In this document: piece by piece, positions 21,525-36,132 of the stretch
Layout: each line of letters opens with the position of its first letter
How positions within the stretch are numbered: the first letter of the stretch is position 1
Origin: Bolinopsis microptera
Lineage: Eukaryota > Ctenophora > Tentaculata > Lobata > Bolinopsidae
Assembly (NCBI RefSeq): GCF_026151205.1
Contig: NC_087080.1
Span: 6,552,797-6,616,796 of the forward strand
Length of the DNA stretch: 64,000 nt
Direction of reading: 5' to 3'
Notes under the pieces: generated by a model
Databases searched by the model: none
What the model saw: only the letters and a program-made list of their open reading frames with translations
What the model was told of the DNA's origin: nothing
Made by a program: the position numbers and the translations under genes

Positions 21525-24500
21525 GTAAGCTAACTTTTGATTTAATTTACTCAATATTATGTGTTATGTAAATACCACAGGAATATTTATTTAAGTCACA
21601 CACCAGTCTGATAAACCTTGGAAACGGTGAAATGCGTCATTTGCATTGGTGGAGACTGGAGCTAATGTCATTTTATTAAGTATGAACATAAAAATTACCG
21701 TTTTTATAAATTTGCGATCCCTCATGAACCAAGATCTTAGGTCGGTTTAAATGTTAAATTTCAGCTGTGGTTTACAATAGTCTGGTGCAGCACAATGATA
21801 CATAGATTATAATATCAATAGTGGAAGTGCGTGTTACTATTTTCATTACAAAGTCACTGAAACTACACTGTAAAACCAAAGATACAGATTCTAGACACTC
21901 CATAAACCTTGTGCTGGATCCGTAATAAGGTAGAGCGGTCAATTGTAGCGGTCTTGTAGCGTTGGAATTGTAGCCGATCTTTATTTAGATCTCCGATCAG
22001 GAAGTATGATCAAATCGTGCCGTAAATTTTATCTATCTAACAGTCTTCTGTGACTTGTTATTGATAAAAAGTTTGCGGGTATAAGCAATGTTTGCCGCAT
22101 TCCTGTACTACCTATTACTACCGAGTGTAACAATTACACTCGATATATTTGTTATCATCTACATGAGGTTTATACCCATTAGACACGAGCTACACATCCG
22201 GGACTTTAGTACCAAACTTGCTGAGCCCGCTTACTTATACCTCACCACATTATCACCCTTTAACACATGAAGCTACTGTGGATTAAAGAGCACCTGAGGT
22301 TGACCTAAATAAGCTATTTTTAGAATAAGCGTTATCGGGTAAATAGAAGCGGGGGCTGGGGCGGCGACGAGGGGAGTTAGTATTGACACGTGACACTGAT
22401 TAACCAATCAAATCCCAGCAACGCCCATACAACTCCCTGCCCCACCCTCCCTTCATTACCACTATACGTCATCATAGTTGGTGGTTATAAGTTCCTGGCT
22501 TAAGTGTATCTCTATTGCTTTAAAATTGACCATTTTAGGCAACGAATATCCCCGATTTTCAATTTATAAATAGTCGATAAAGTGTATGGTAAATGGTCTC
22601 GTCTGCAAACTTTTTTGGCTCAATGAAATATAACTATCTTTAATTCATAATTAGATCCTCGGTTCTGCTAATAACTAAAAAACAAGATAATATATTATGA
22701 TTTATATGTTTCAAATCATTTATACTCAAACCGTAACTGTTTATACCATGACCATAGACGACAGATTCCATTAAAATGTCCACAAAAGAATTCACAAATG
22801 AGTAATATTAATGTGCTCATACAATACTCTTCACCCTGCCACTAAAACATTTTGACTAATTCCCGGGCTACTCAACCTCAAATTATGAGAACACAACCAT
22901 TGAATCAGAACCCTGAAATATGATAACCGGCGTCCTTTTAAAGAATCATCCAGCCACAATGTTAAGTCAGCTTATTTTCTTATATTCAGCCTTACTACTG
23001 TTGTACATAATTTGTAACTGTACCGGCAACATTTGGCTCCTGTAATTTGACAGCAGATCGTTTCCCTTAGTTCGCTCACTGGTATAGTCTAGCAGTGGTT
23101 TACCTCCCCGGCTCTTGTTTGTTGTATCACTGTTAACCTCGTGCATTCGCCAGATTTTGTTTATCCAAGTCTTTGGGTATTTGCTAGATCTTGTTTATTC
23201 AAGTCTTGGGTATTTGCTAGATTTTGGTAGTCAGATTCTTGGTTTTTTGTTGTTTGGGCACCTTTACCATGGGTTCGAATCTTTACAAGAGAGTCTTGAT
23301 GCAGCTACTCTGCAGTGTAAAGATGCAGGTGAGTTTAGAAATAGTTTTACTGGACAACTCAAAAAAGTGCACCCTTTATATACATTATTCAGTTAGCACG
23401 CCTAAGGAGTCTAGTGGCATGTTGTATATAATTAAATTTAAGACTCGGTAATATATCAGTCTGGTTGGTTAACGATAAAGGACGTTAATAAATGTTAACT
23501 TTGCCAGGGCGAAATCTCAGGTATATTATTATTCTGGCACGCCCTCCTTACAAGAAAACAGTCAGGAGTTAGTCGAATAATAAGTTATTGTGTCAAATGA
23601 CGGTAGAACTTTGAGTGTAAACAGTTACTCTGTCATTTATGACAGTAGGGCTTTGTCAGCAACTCTATCTTAGCTATATCTTCTAAACTGGTCAGGGTTG
23701 GGTCATCTGTCCAAAAGATGAAAGAGATGAATCATATTAAGTGACCAGTTATTATTGTAGTCTATTCATGTATCATCAAACCCATCCTATGTACAAAACC
23801 GTGGTTTAGATACCGACAAAGAGTGATAGGGTTTCAAAATGTTAACAAGTTAAAAATATAAAGGTTTAGTTAAAAGATTAAGAGGTCGAAAGTTTAAAGG
23901 TTAAAAGATGGTTACTGCTTGAAAATGAAATGGGTTAGTTGTCTTAAAATCTGAAAAGATTTTAGTTCTAACTGCAAAGCGTGCGTTGGTTTTATGATCA
24001 TCAACTTTGTCAAGGATATCATTTCCGCCAAATATTGTAACTCTAAAACGCATGTTCTAAATCTCAACCAAGAAATAAACTCATCAATCTCCTTCTCACG
24101 AGCTTCCTTATTTGTTAATCAAATCCTTGGAAAGTCGCACAGGTATATTATAAATATTACTTGCTAGTACGATAGGTTGATATATTGTCAATTCTAAAAG
24201 GTCTCAGAGACCAGAGTAACTGCTGTACGCCTATTATCTGTACTTACAAAATGTTAAAATCTAACCTAAAGACTTCAACCAGTTACCAAGGTGACTGGAA
24301 ACTGAACACGTGACCCTCACCCCACGCCACGTGACCATCACCCCACTCACGTGACCTAAATACCCTAAATACAAGTTCTGGCAAGGTTCCAGTGTACATT
24401 TGACGCTGTCTGAGTGTGATGTAGATTGTGTGGGGTTGAGGAAATATAGGGTGCAGACAGGAAGAGGTGCAGGGTGCTTGTAAGGTTTCATATCTCACGT

Positions 24501-27500
24501 ACCATTATGTGAAGCACCCTCTGTGTTTCACTTGGTTTCTAACTGATATTTCTCTCGTTTCACTTGGCCTGGAGATAAAATATAGTTTTGGTGGTGCTTT
24601 AATTTAGATGTTGTTCTTGCTTGATAAGGGCCATATTATATGCTATTAAGAAGAGTGTTTACTTGTATTATCTGCCTACTGCAACAGCTGTTTTGCTCTA
24701 AGTAAGGTCGACGTCTATAAGTCTGACGAATTTGCTCGTTGGTACCGAATTTTGAACACCGCACCTCATATAAATAGGACTAAAATTCCTATACAAAGAA
24801 CACAAAGTCTTGGAAATGTGTTTTAACTAACACTTCTACGGTTTATTACAAACTTCCGAGACTGGAACGAAATCTTAGAACTGGTAAAGCAAATCTGTAC
24901 GCCTTCCCGAAACTTGACATCAGAAATGAGAGTGTTAAAACAAACCATTAGAAAACTACCGACAGAAGCAGGTGCAGAAAACGGTTTTTAACCGTTTTTA
25001 ACCGCCTTCACGTGGCGAATTTTGTCAACTGTGCAAATTCCACTGATGTTGTTAGGGTCAAATGAACTGTATATGTTGACAGAAATTGTCCTTTTTAAAT
25101 TTGTACTGTCAACTTAAAGTATTTGTAACGTTTTACACGCAAATCGCAATCGTCACAATAAGTCCACCCTATTAACGCTTACTTCATCCTTTGTTATGAT
25201 ATATCCGTTTCTGTAGTGTTTCACCTCCCAATATTGCTCTACACTCTACAGTGACCTTACATCTATATTACAATGCACTGAAATTTAGAAATTCAATTAC
25301 CTAATCTCAGATATTTTCATCCACATTCCACAAGCAGTTGTACTACCAGCTGTTATCGCTGCAATATTATAATAATTATACATACTAGTACTACAAATTA
25401 GCTGATAATTTTCTAAAAGCACACAAAAGTACTGCTTTAATTCTATTATCACAGCTCCGGGCTTAAATTTTCTCTTCTCTGTAGAGCTGTAGCCGGCAGT
25501 TTCTGTGCACTTCAAGAATTGTTCCGTCGCTTTAATGTACACGATATTATATTGGTCATCTGTTTCCTTGAAGATTATAAATATAATTCATTATTACATC
25601 GCGGAACAGGCGTTCAAAAATAGATTAGCTTTACATTTTGACAGTGTTGCCCATCACGATCTGGGTGAATTTGACTGTTTCGTCACTCGTCAGATTTTCT
25701 GATTTGCTTTTATGTCGCATTCCGTCTTATTCAACAGAACGAGATTACATTTCATTGCTGATAATTCCAATTCACGTTTATGGGAGGTTATATTTGTCAG
25801 ATATGAAACCACACCTTTTAGCTTTCCTCAGAAAATAAAAATGACATTTGATGCCTTAACCTTGACATTTTGTCTCGTTTTGAATTTTGATCGCAATAAT
25901 ATTTGATCGGTAATCTTTAAAATAATTAATAATTGAACAATTTATTCTAAAGTATTTAGTTTCTATCAGCGACCCTTCAAATCGTGATACCGAACGGCGA
26001 ACATATCCTGTATAACCAAATATGGAAAACGAAATATGCGGTGAATTAGTGTTCACCCGCCACTCATTGCTTACCACGAACGGAAATTCTTCACTTTAAT
26101 CTACGTTTTATTTTATCCTGTTCTATTCTTTGAGCGTAGAACTTAAACGCGCCGAATGCCTTTTAGTAATTTATCATTTATCAATTACCCTCAATCTTCA
26201 TCGAAATGGAATCAGGATGGAATTCAGTAAACTATCTTCCTCTATATTATTTTGATGAAATCTCTACGTGCTTGTTCTTTATTATTTATCTACCTTCTGT
26301 CTACTTTCTGTCTACTTTCTGTCTACTTTCAGCCTTCCATTCACTCACACCTCTCCTTTGTTTCTACATCTCCTGCTTGTCCAGTCCCTACCTCCCACCA
26401 CATAAAATATAGCCACCTCTACAGTCCTCTGCAGGTCTTTCTTGCCCACTGCAGCAGTTCCTGAGACAATGATACTCTTTGTTCCTCCTCCGTTCTTTTA
26501 GACCTTACTTCCTCTCTTTTGTACAGCTCTCACCTCTCCGCTCATTTCTTTTGCGAATTTTCTGTTCGGTTTGAAACTTTGGAGCAGAGTTCCTTTCTCC
26601 GAATATCTTCTGATCCCCACAAATCTGTGTGATATAGGTTTGAAACTATGGTGGTTTTTCGAAGGAGAAGATCTCAATCTCTCTACGTCACGACTTCTTC
26701 ATTTGTCTTGAGTAATCTTGTCTTCCCTCAACCTTCTCCTCAGGTAAAGTGGATTATTCGAGCTTTTCATATAAAAGTGTAACAAAGTCTTTATACTATG
26801 GAGCTAGGGTGTAGAATGGCTACACCTGGTTAAAACACCTTCAGCAATCTTTATTCTTCATCACCCACACTACCGTATTCTTGTTTCAAGTGCTCTCTGA
26901 CATAATGCCCTAAGCTTAATAGTTGGTTGAAATTGTTCATTCCGTCTTCTAAAACTGGAGGTTTCGCTTCACTGTTATGTCTGGACACATTATGATAGTG
27001 AAGACTGTGTTGGCATTTTGTGGCTTATATTAGCCAACTCTCAACTTGGCTTGTAGTTGGCTACAATATAAATATATGCATGTATTCTCATAATATAATG
27101 TACACAACGAGACAGAAGTCTGAATGTCTGATGTACCAGACGGGTTCACACCACTGACACGGTATAAACCACATATTACTATGGTAATGGCGAATTATTC
27201 AATTTAGTCTCACCTACAGTGTTGTTGCAGTTGTGCATACCTGGTTTTATGTAGTTTAATTGTGTTACCTGACATACGAATGTATTAGATTTTCATATTT
27301 TTGACAATGGATCGTTGAAAATTTGATGTAGATTTCAAATAAAAGTTAAATAATTTTAAAAATCGGTCATTAATTCCAACATATTACTTTTTGTTAACAC
27401 ATAAACTAAATACCGAAAGTAGCCTAACCACCTAAACCTAGCCTAGTGAACTGCAGCTATGTACGATTTCGTAACATTAAGTAAATTATGTAGAGTCTAG

Positions 27501-28096
27501 ACTTTCTTTACTCTCAGAATACAATACAGAGTAGGTAGTCACTACTCACCACATACAACAATACCAGATAAAGCTGCAGTCTACCCTGTACTAACTCGGG
27601 GGGTCGCCAGGGAGGCCGGCATCTATTGACAACATTAGAACAGCTCCTGAAGTCTAATTATCAATGATAGAATTAAGAATGAGCACTATGGTGGCGGGAG
27701 TAAAAACTCAGTAAACACAGTGGAAAGTGTTGACATTGTAGATCAATTGATAACACGACTGCACTTCTGTCCTCACTCACGTCACCCCTCTTGATTGTTT
27801 GACTTCTTTGTAGCCCTTCTCCTGTTCTCCCCAGAGTTGCAGTTTAATTGATTTATCGTTCTCAGAGCAGCTTAATTTTAATAAATTCGAACTCAAATCC
27901 AGGCTTAAAACTCTTCTCAGTCGCAATATTTATACAACTTCTCACTTAGTGCAGGCTTCGTCCAAATCGAAACCGTGCAAGGATAGATCTGGGCTACGTC
28001 TGTCATTGTCTGAATCCATCTCTGTCCACATCTGTCTGTCTGTCCGTCCATTTGTATCCTACACTGGTTGTCCTTAACAAGCATATCTTCTCCCAG
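21525..28096 (+). other. Long putative intron F-G
   Basis: About 6.6 kb with no convincing gene. It holds a three-copy E-box array (24307-24355), a 13-bp pyrimidine repeat near 26283-26335 and assorted short open frames. A possible microexon ending at a good GTGAGT donor (23328) could not be supported because no acceptor gives a phase-compatible frame of normal size. Confidence 0.45.
24307..24355 (+). promoter_or_regulatory. Triple CACGTGAC E-box array
   Basis: CACGTGAC occurs at 24307, 24328 and 24348, spaced 21 and 20 bp (about two helical turns), with similar C-rich spacers. CACGTG is the palindromic E-box bound by bHLH-zip factors such as USF, MYC or TFEB families. It may be an intronic enhancer or a chance minisatellite. 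Confidence 0.5.
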
Positions 28097-28201
28097 GAAC
28101 ATGATGAAAAACCGTACGAAGTAACAGAGGAGGTGTTTACAAAGAAGAGATCTGATTTGATAGACGTTGTAGAAGCACAATTCAAGAACGGACAGACTGA
28201 G
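28097..28201 (+). CDS. Host gene, candidate exon G
   Basis: 105 nt, 35 codons, phase 0 to 0, acceptor CTTCTCCCAG, donor GTGACC. It reads EHDEKPYEVTEEVFTKKRSD... ending in GQTE. Acidic/basic alternation suggests a soluble, probably helical segment. Phase matches exons F and H. Confidence 0.65.
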
Positions 28202-28628
28202 GTGACCGTTATTTTAAATTCTAGTGTTTATTTAAAACTCTAGAATATAGTCCTAGAAAGTTCTGGACAGTTCTGGATAGTTCTAGATACTTGTTTTATC
28301 AGCTGTCTAGAATTAGCTGGTTATCGTAGCTCAGCTTTCGTTGAACTGTTTCAGCAGATTTGCTATTTATTGGCCTTATAGAGTGTACATTTTACGTCGT
28401 AATTTTCGGGGACGTGAGTTATAGATCTAGTTTTACTTAGAATGTTCTAGCTAATCGAGAATAGGCCTAACGATCATGGCCCTGTGATTTTATTTGTGTT
28501 ACAAAAAATTGTGTCTGTGTGTTTATCAGCTCGTATGTAAGTTTGTCAGTAAGTTTGTCTGTAATATAAGTTTGTCTGTAATATAAGTCTGTAAGTCTGT
28601 AAGTTTGTCTCACAGATCACCTCCTCAG

Positions 28629-28758
28629 GTAACACTCCCAACAGTTAGCCGTTCCAACGTAACCAGACGAAGTAAGAGCTGCGTTCTAAAACAGAGTGAA
28701 CCAGCCATGAGACGCACACTTTCCGATGCAAAACGCTACTTCACTAAATCAAAACATG
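28629..28758 (+). CDS. Host gene, candidate exon H
   Basis: 130 nt, phase 0 to 1, acceptor CACCTCCTCAG, donor GTTAGT. It reads VTLPTVSRSNVTRRSKSCVL... then RRTLSDAKRYFTKSKH. It is rich in Arg, Lys and Ser. An alternative acceptor 13 nt upstream leads to an early stop and was set aside. Confidence 0.65.
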
Positions 28759-30091
28759 GTTAGTTCATTTCTTTCTTGTACAAAGGTTTCGGTTTTAGTT
28801 TTGGTTTTGTGTTGCAGTAGATTGATTATTACCGTGAGTAGAAGTTGGGCTAACTATTACCATGAGTATTGGGGGAGCTGCTAACTATATGTTGACAGCT
28901 GGATATAGTAGTACAATAGTTTTGATCCCCTTGCTGTCTACTAATGGTACTAAGTAATCGCTGAAATGTCGTATTTTGAGTGTTAGAATGGTTTGTTATA
29001 CTATGTCATCACTTGGAACCGGATGAAAATCTCCAAATCGTTACCTCTGACTTTATAATTCTGTTTGTACAAAGTGCATGCGAAATTGTAGTTCACGTCG
29101 GTCGTTTTTTTGCGGGCCAAAACATCTGGGAAGCGCTAGTTTTTTAATAAATGAAAATAAACAATCGTTGCTACTTGCTGAATAAATTGAAATCGTTTTG
29201 CGGCAGACATTTTGCTTACCCGACCATTTTTGTTGAGAAGTATTAAACTCGTGGAAATTACTTGATAATCTACGATACAGCTAGGACAATGCATATTCAA
29301 ATCATAACGCATATTATATTATCACCGCTGGTGAGTCTTAAACATCTTGTTTGGAAAAGTGATAATCTAAAATCCATATAACTGTGCCTCACAGCAGTTC
29401 GGGTACTTTAAAGCTTCACTCCCAGAAACTCTGACACCCAAACACTCTACCACCACTTCGAAATTGAAATCCTAATTAATTTTACACAGAGCAATTCATT
29501 CCCCGACTCTCCTCTCTTATACATATCACAGTAACTCCAGATTTGATAGAGCTGTGTTGTCAGGACTGTCACAACTTGGGAATGTGTTTGAGTTTATTCC
29601 ACCTTATTCCTCAATATGGCTTAAACTGTGTCACCTCTTCATTGACACTTGACCGTTCTCCTGACCGATCACCCGGCGACACCCCTAAGAGTTGGTGTCA
29701 TTTCGTTTAAGTGTGGAGAGCCGTGGTAGTTACCGGTTCACCAGCATGGTGGTGGGTGGTGGTTGTTGTCTCTCGTTCGTTTGATGCTAGACTTTTGTTT
29801 TAGCTTTGAAGTTAGGTAGGTCGGTACGTTAGTGACGTAGCTCTTTTTAAAAGGACTTCGTTAAATAAATGTTTCTGGTTAATTTTAGGACGTCGTTTGA
29901 GTGCACCTACGCAAATGTTTCTGAATAATGGTGGCAACGTTTTTCTGTGTTACAAGTGCTAAATGTTTCTGCATACGACTTGTTCAATTTTTTTCTGAAT
30001 TTAACCATTCGTTGCTGAGACCTTTTTGTTTTATACTTAATTGGATTCATTCTGGATCTAATATTGAATATAGCTATTTAAACGTATATAT

Positions 30092-30139
30092 ACGAAAGTG
30101 TAGGCGAAATTTATATATAAATTTCGCCTACACTTTCGT
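30092..30139. repeat. 48-bp perfect palindrome
   Basis: ACGAAAGTGTAGGCGAAATT is followed by a short TA-rich centre and its exact reverse complement. The symmetry stops at once on both sides. As RNA it would form a stem of at least 20 bp. It may be the remnant of a foldback element or a hairpin-forming site. Confidence 0.9.
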
Positions 30140-32616
30140 CATTGCACTGACATTTTACTACGCTTTCATACTTTGTTGTCCCATATTCACTTTATTCAGT
30201 GCTCAAGTGGCGATGAATGTTGGACCAAAATTCTCAAACTTGAGTTCTTGCTTGTCAAGTGACAGAAAAATTTTCCTTTTGGCACTAATTTGTCTTTAAA
30301 CGAATACGCCATTTTATCCGTCAGATGTTGTTTCAAGGATTGTCAAGATTCGGAATGTTCTAAAAGTTTACCAAATTTCATCCTTAACTTATCCCATGTC
30401 AGTTTTACTCTCGTAGCCTAAATTTGTATATATTTTTACGCTTATAAAAGGAGATTAGTCTTAAATACTTCTAAATGGGGGCTTTCAATTTATCAAATTA
30501 AACTCCTACAGTTGAACCAGTTTTCAAACGAAGGTTATACATGACATAACTTAGATTAATTGCTGAACTCGTTTATAAGTATCATTACTTAACGTCTATG
30601 ACCATCGTAAAGTGCTATTTAAATTTCTATTTGATGGCTCGAACGCCACTAAAACGCATTACATCACCTGTTTAGAATCTGCAGATGAATCACCCGCATT
30701 TTCCATACTCAGCTTTAAAGATCGGTTGGTGGTCTGACATGAGCCCACTTTGGCCCCATTTCAGCACGACCTGCTCGCTGGCTACTCTCACTGCCCATGT
30801 GACAAGCCCACGTGATTACTCCTGAGTAGAGTTATATCAATCGCAATAAGATCAGATCTGTAGCAAATGGGTGCGACCCCGTATGTCCATTATCATTATC
30901 CCCATTCAACTCTGAGAATGAGCCTTATTGCAATCTGCAGCAGTCAGAACATGTGCCTATAGGTGATGGGATAGCTCCTTACACCTCGTGTTTATTACAG
31001 GTTGTGTTATTAAATTTACCCACAACTATATAGATTCCTTTTGTTGTGCGCTCATAACGCGGGCCTTTGTGTTCAAATCAATAGTATGTGTACATCACAG
31101 TCTGTATTGTTGTGCTTTGTAATTTGTGGGTATACAGCATTTCATGATGTACACTTGCTTGTTACGCGAATTTAGGTTAAATTGCTGAGCAATCACGGCC
31201 TGCTTGGTTTGTTGCGTTCACCAGATTGCAGCGTGTGTGTGTGTATCAAGATTGTCAAATAGCAGTGGTGGTTGCAGACGAATCTTAATCATTATATGCA
31301 CCCGAGTTACCCTGCTGTTTTCGCTCTGTTTATTGATTTTATGGTTGTCGTTGCGTTGTATTCTGTATTGATAGCTGTAACTCATTCGTTTTTGAGCCCT
31401 TGATTTAAGTTGCCGGCATGCTATTTGGAATTAGGGTAATTAAGTAGAATCAAATATTTGCCTGGTAAAGTCAGGAGTCAGGAGTCGCCCTGGAAATTAG
31501 ACGGTCGTGCAAGCAGCTTGTGTCTAGGAATTAGTTTTGTCAAATTGAGCGTATTATTGTAATACAATGTTCAAAACACTGTGATGCTATGGTTAACTAG
31601 ATAATACTAATAGGTGACCAGATAAATCATGTAATTGATATAATTGGCATAATTGGTGTTGGTGTCGGATAAACTTAGTGCGTTTCTAAAGTTACAAACT
31701 CTTATCTCTGACAGATCTGTCAAGTAACCGAAACATTTTCCATATATAATATAATATCTACCAGGGCCGGGTAGTTGACTGCTGGCCATACGGGGTTGGA
31801 CCAAAGTTAAATTGGTTTGCTAATTCTGTTCAGAACAATTGCACTTAAGTTATTATATTATTAAGAGCTTGATCTTAAAATTCAATCATGTGATTATTTA
31901 ACAAAGATTTGGAGGATGAAATTTGTCGAGTTTCACGGCTTAGACTATGACTCATACTCTCTCAGTGTCACGTTATTAGTTGTCACTTGTCAGGGCCCCA
32001 AAAAGTAAATTTATCCATTTTATACCCACGTGGATTTTCCAAAGAGAGAGAACGATGAAAATATAATTGATTAAAGGGGAAGTCGTGTTGACAGTTTGCA
32101 TTTATGCCAAAAACATTCAAAAACAGCTGCCGAAAAAGTACTCCGGAAGATTAACCCCCCCCCCCCCTCTGGTAGTCCAGTAAAACCAGGTCTAAAGTTT
32201 ACAGCTCCTCACTAACCGTCCCCTGATGTGTCTGACCAATAACGCTCAGTTTATTGTAACCTTATAGGGTTTGTTGTTTCGGTTTGTGAAACCTTGACCG
32301 GTAACATGTCCTCAGTCCTGTCACTCGGTGATCCAGTCCGCTGTTGAAGTCTCGATTTTACACTCCACTGGACTTTCTCCTTCTTTTTCTGGTGAACTGC
32401 CCAGAGAGACGGGGTTTTGTTTTGTAATTGTGTCTTAATTTGTTTTGTCTTGTAATTGTTCAGTTCGTTTAGACTTTCCGACTGTTTTCGTGTTTGGTCC
32501 GCTACACGTTTACTATCACTTACTGATCTCCCGCGCGATATTGTAGCACTGCGCGATATTATTGGAACACTACTATAAATTATCATGTTGCTGCTATGAG
32601 AGGAGGCTTTAATTTT

Positions 32617-32680
32617 TAATTGTTTTGTAATTGTTTTGCAATTGTTTTGCAATTGTTTTGCAATTGTTTTGCAATTGTTT
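32617..32680 (+). repeat. 11-bp tandem repeat (CAATTGTTTTG)
   Basis: About six near-perfect copies of an 11-bp unit. The unit length is close to one turn of DNA. Confidence 0.85.
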
Positions 32681-34541
32681 CAGCGATTATTGTTTTTTTA
32701 CTCTTTTGTAATCGTTCATTATTAAACGTTTCTGATCCCCTGAGCGATATTTTTGCACTGCAATTATTTTACCTCCCTCCAACATCATGCTGTGCTGCTG
32801 TGCGAACTGCCGTCACTTTGCTTTATTTGATTGAAATGAGAGAGGGACCTTCAGATATTATATATTATATATTGAACGATTGGAGACAGTTTATTTATTT
32901 ATCACTAGATCTTTGTCATACATGCCCATATTATTATGGTTGTTCGTTGCATCAGCTTTAATATGTTTTATTATTACAAAAACTTTCACATACATAATTA
33001 CAATTGGCTGAGAGCTCTGCTATCTGCACTAACAATAGCACATGATAACTTGCTACATGGTTTACTAACGGTATTCATGCCAATTGCCATGCGATCACGG
33101 TGACAATCCACATTAACTGACGTTATCTGTGACCTGAAGTTAATTTACACGCTGCTGTCACGGTGACAGTGCAATTAATCGTGCGGAGGCGCGTTGTGGC
33201 ACATGTGCCTGTAATCAATAGAGCCCTGCGAGAGGTACTTGCCCTCTGTTGCTAGCTGTACCTTCTCTCCTGCCTCAATTCAGAGCTGCTCCCTAACAGA
33301 ACCCACATTTGGAGAACTGTATTGTAGTATCGATTTAAATGGTACTATATATTGCGGTTTCTATCGTGTTTAAATATATTATAATCGCTCTTTATATTAC
33401 ATTTATCCGACCTCTTGCCTTGCCATTCAATTTTAGTGGACACCTAAAAGGTCGTGAAACGAGTTAATTTGATGAATTTCTACGAATTTGCAAATCTTTT
33501 AGTCGCCACCTCAGACTGCTTAGACTCGATTAGATGTGGTAGAATTCACAGCTCTTTGGTTAAGTCGAAAGTCTCCTAAGATCACGTTCATCAAGATTCG
33601 GACAAGTTAGAAGCACTATTTCTCCAAGTTGATACTGATAGAGCTCTTTATTCTCAATAAAGCCACACAATCCCTTGGAAACTGTCTGAAAGTGGACCTC
33701 ACATCATGCGAGACCAGCAACAGTGCAACACAGAACAATATCCTGCATTGTCGTGTTATTTGTTTGAAGCCGCTATCCCTTTGCTTTGCTTGTGGACCAG
33801 TCTAAACCACCTACCGTGTGAATTACGTTTCAGCCAGTGAGACGAATATGAAACATATCCAACCGTCGGCTTCTTGGAAAACCTCTCCTGAAGGGTTGTC
33901 ATGGTCCTAGGTTCTACCTGATACTGATTAGATTGCATTTTGCAGTGCACTTATAATAATGATACTTGATCGCTTCTATGTGTGATAGTTATTTGAACGG
34001 TAAATTTCACGGATTTATTTCGGGCCCTTTTATCATGAAGATTGAAGCCGATGGTTGTTGTTGAATAAAGTTTTATCCTACAAAAATATCTCCTGTAAGT
34101 GTACTGTGTAACTTCATCAGGCCTAAAACTCAGGGTAAAAATTTAGTTTGTTTGATTGCTGCGTTGAGATCTCGACCTTTAACACCTTGACCTATAATGT
34201 GTTTGAGGCCCAGATTTTTGACGCACATGTTGTTATGCTGTGACGCGACAATTTGGATACAATGCTGGGTTCATGTTGCTGATCCAGCTTCAACCCCCTC
34301 CCAATTCGTAACATGATCACCTTCTCGAGACCCAATCAGTGGCCCTGTATCCAACAGCCAGCCAATGAGAGACAAGATACCCAGACCACGTGGTGTTTAG
34401 GTTTAATTGAAGCTGTGTGAGTTGAGACAGACGTTGTGGGAGTCGTGTGTTGTTGACCTTCCCCCGTGTGATTTGGACTGTGGCTGATCGTTTAGTTAGC
34501 TGTTCTGTGCTGTGATTATATTATAACTTGTTGTTGTGGGT

Positions 34542-34893
<352 letters not shown>

Positions 34894-35860
34894 GTCATAT
34901 AATATCGGTTGAAACTGATATAGCCTATATTATAATCATGTCTCCCTGGGCTCTCAATCGTTTGCTCGCTTAAACAGACAGTATATCTCAAATGGTATGA
35001 CCATTACATCAGTCTTCTTACAGCTCCAATGGTATCACCATTACATCAGTCTTCCTGGATATTATGCCGTATCACTCACTATAATCTATATATATTGGAT
35101 GATGGTTATGGTGTTATTGGTGGAGAGACTATGCATGTTGTCAACGATAAACTGATCAGCTAAAACCATTAGGCGCATGAAATCTTAGATTTGCCGACAT
35201 TACATCATAGTTCATATTGCACCCCCCTCATTAACAGTTATCGATATCTTTTGGTTTGAACACATTTAACAGATGTCTCTTTGGATTTGATTTTAGTTCC
35301 GCTGATCTTACATTATCTACATTGTAATGTAGATACATTTTTGTAATGTCGAAATAAAAAAGCTCATGTTTTCTCATCAGTGCACTCGTCCATGAACCAT
35401 ACCATAGAATGAGTAATTTTAATGACTAATAGTGACGTAAAAACATTTTGGCGATCCGCCGAGTACACTCTTTTGTAACTGTTATTGTATTTGCAGGTAA
35501 ACTTCTTTTATCTTGCCACCTTACTCACATTTCTATCACAGGTTATAATCTTGTTAACATTTTAACGTTTTTGTAAAATAACTCCGCCTCTCTCCAGCCC
35601 CAACAATAATGGAGTATTCCTGCTCTTCCTCTCTGAATGATTTCAATCGGTTCCTCAGGCTGCTCGTCATCCCATCTCAAAATGTCACTGTCAGAAGATT
35701 ATACTGACATTATTTTAATAGATTTAAACGTTCCACCTTAGTGGACACTACCCCCCAGCACTGTCAGTTGCTAACGACTTCCAGTAACCAATAGATAGCT
35801 CCCCGGGCGAGTTACTGCTGGTGGTCTAATGCAACATGGGTGTTTGTATTTTGCTTGCAG

Positions 35861-35968
35861 AGCGTGCCCGAGCCATTTACCTATACAACAGTCTGGCAGC
35901 CTTCTCCCGTAATAGATTTTGTGCTTTTTGTATGCTGTACTTTGCTTGCTTTTTATCATTGTGTGCTG
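35861..35968 (+). CDS. Host gene, candidate exon I
   Basis: Acceptor TTTTGCTTGCAG; phase 1 entry gives ERARAIYLYNSLAAFSRN and a hydrophobic continuation; the listed donor is GTAAAA with phase 1 exit. An earlier donor (GTAATA at about 35909) in the same phase would remove the hydrophobic part and is equally possible. Either choice is compatible with exons H and J. Confidence 0.5.
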
Positions 35969-36099
35969 GTAAAAGCTTTGGATTGAAGGACGTTATAATG
36001 TTATACAATACGAGGGATTCAGTGATTTATCCTTTGAATTATATAATCTTCGAATTATGCTATAAACGGATAATTTGCCACGTGTGATGTTTGTTTCAG

Positions 36100-36132
36100 C
36101 CAAATTTACCGCCGTGGCTAGACTTTTGGCAG
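36100..36132 (+). CDS. Host gene, candidate exon J
   Basis: Begins after TGTTTGTTTCAG, phase 1, reading KFTAVARLLA up to a GTAGTT donor. The frame stays open a further 87 nt to a stop at about 36219, so a longer exon or an alternative terminal exon (ending DKRIF) cannot be excluded. Very short, so moderate support only. Confidence 0.4.

Noticed and set aside
23224-23327. Possible exon ending at a GTGAGT donor
   Set aside because: No acceptor gives a normal-sized, phase-compatible exon between F and G; a 39-nt microexon would be needed.
29928-30299. 123-aa open frame
   Set aside because: Runs through the perfect palindrome and has no domain; likely chance.
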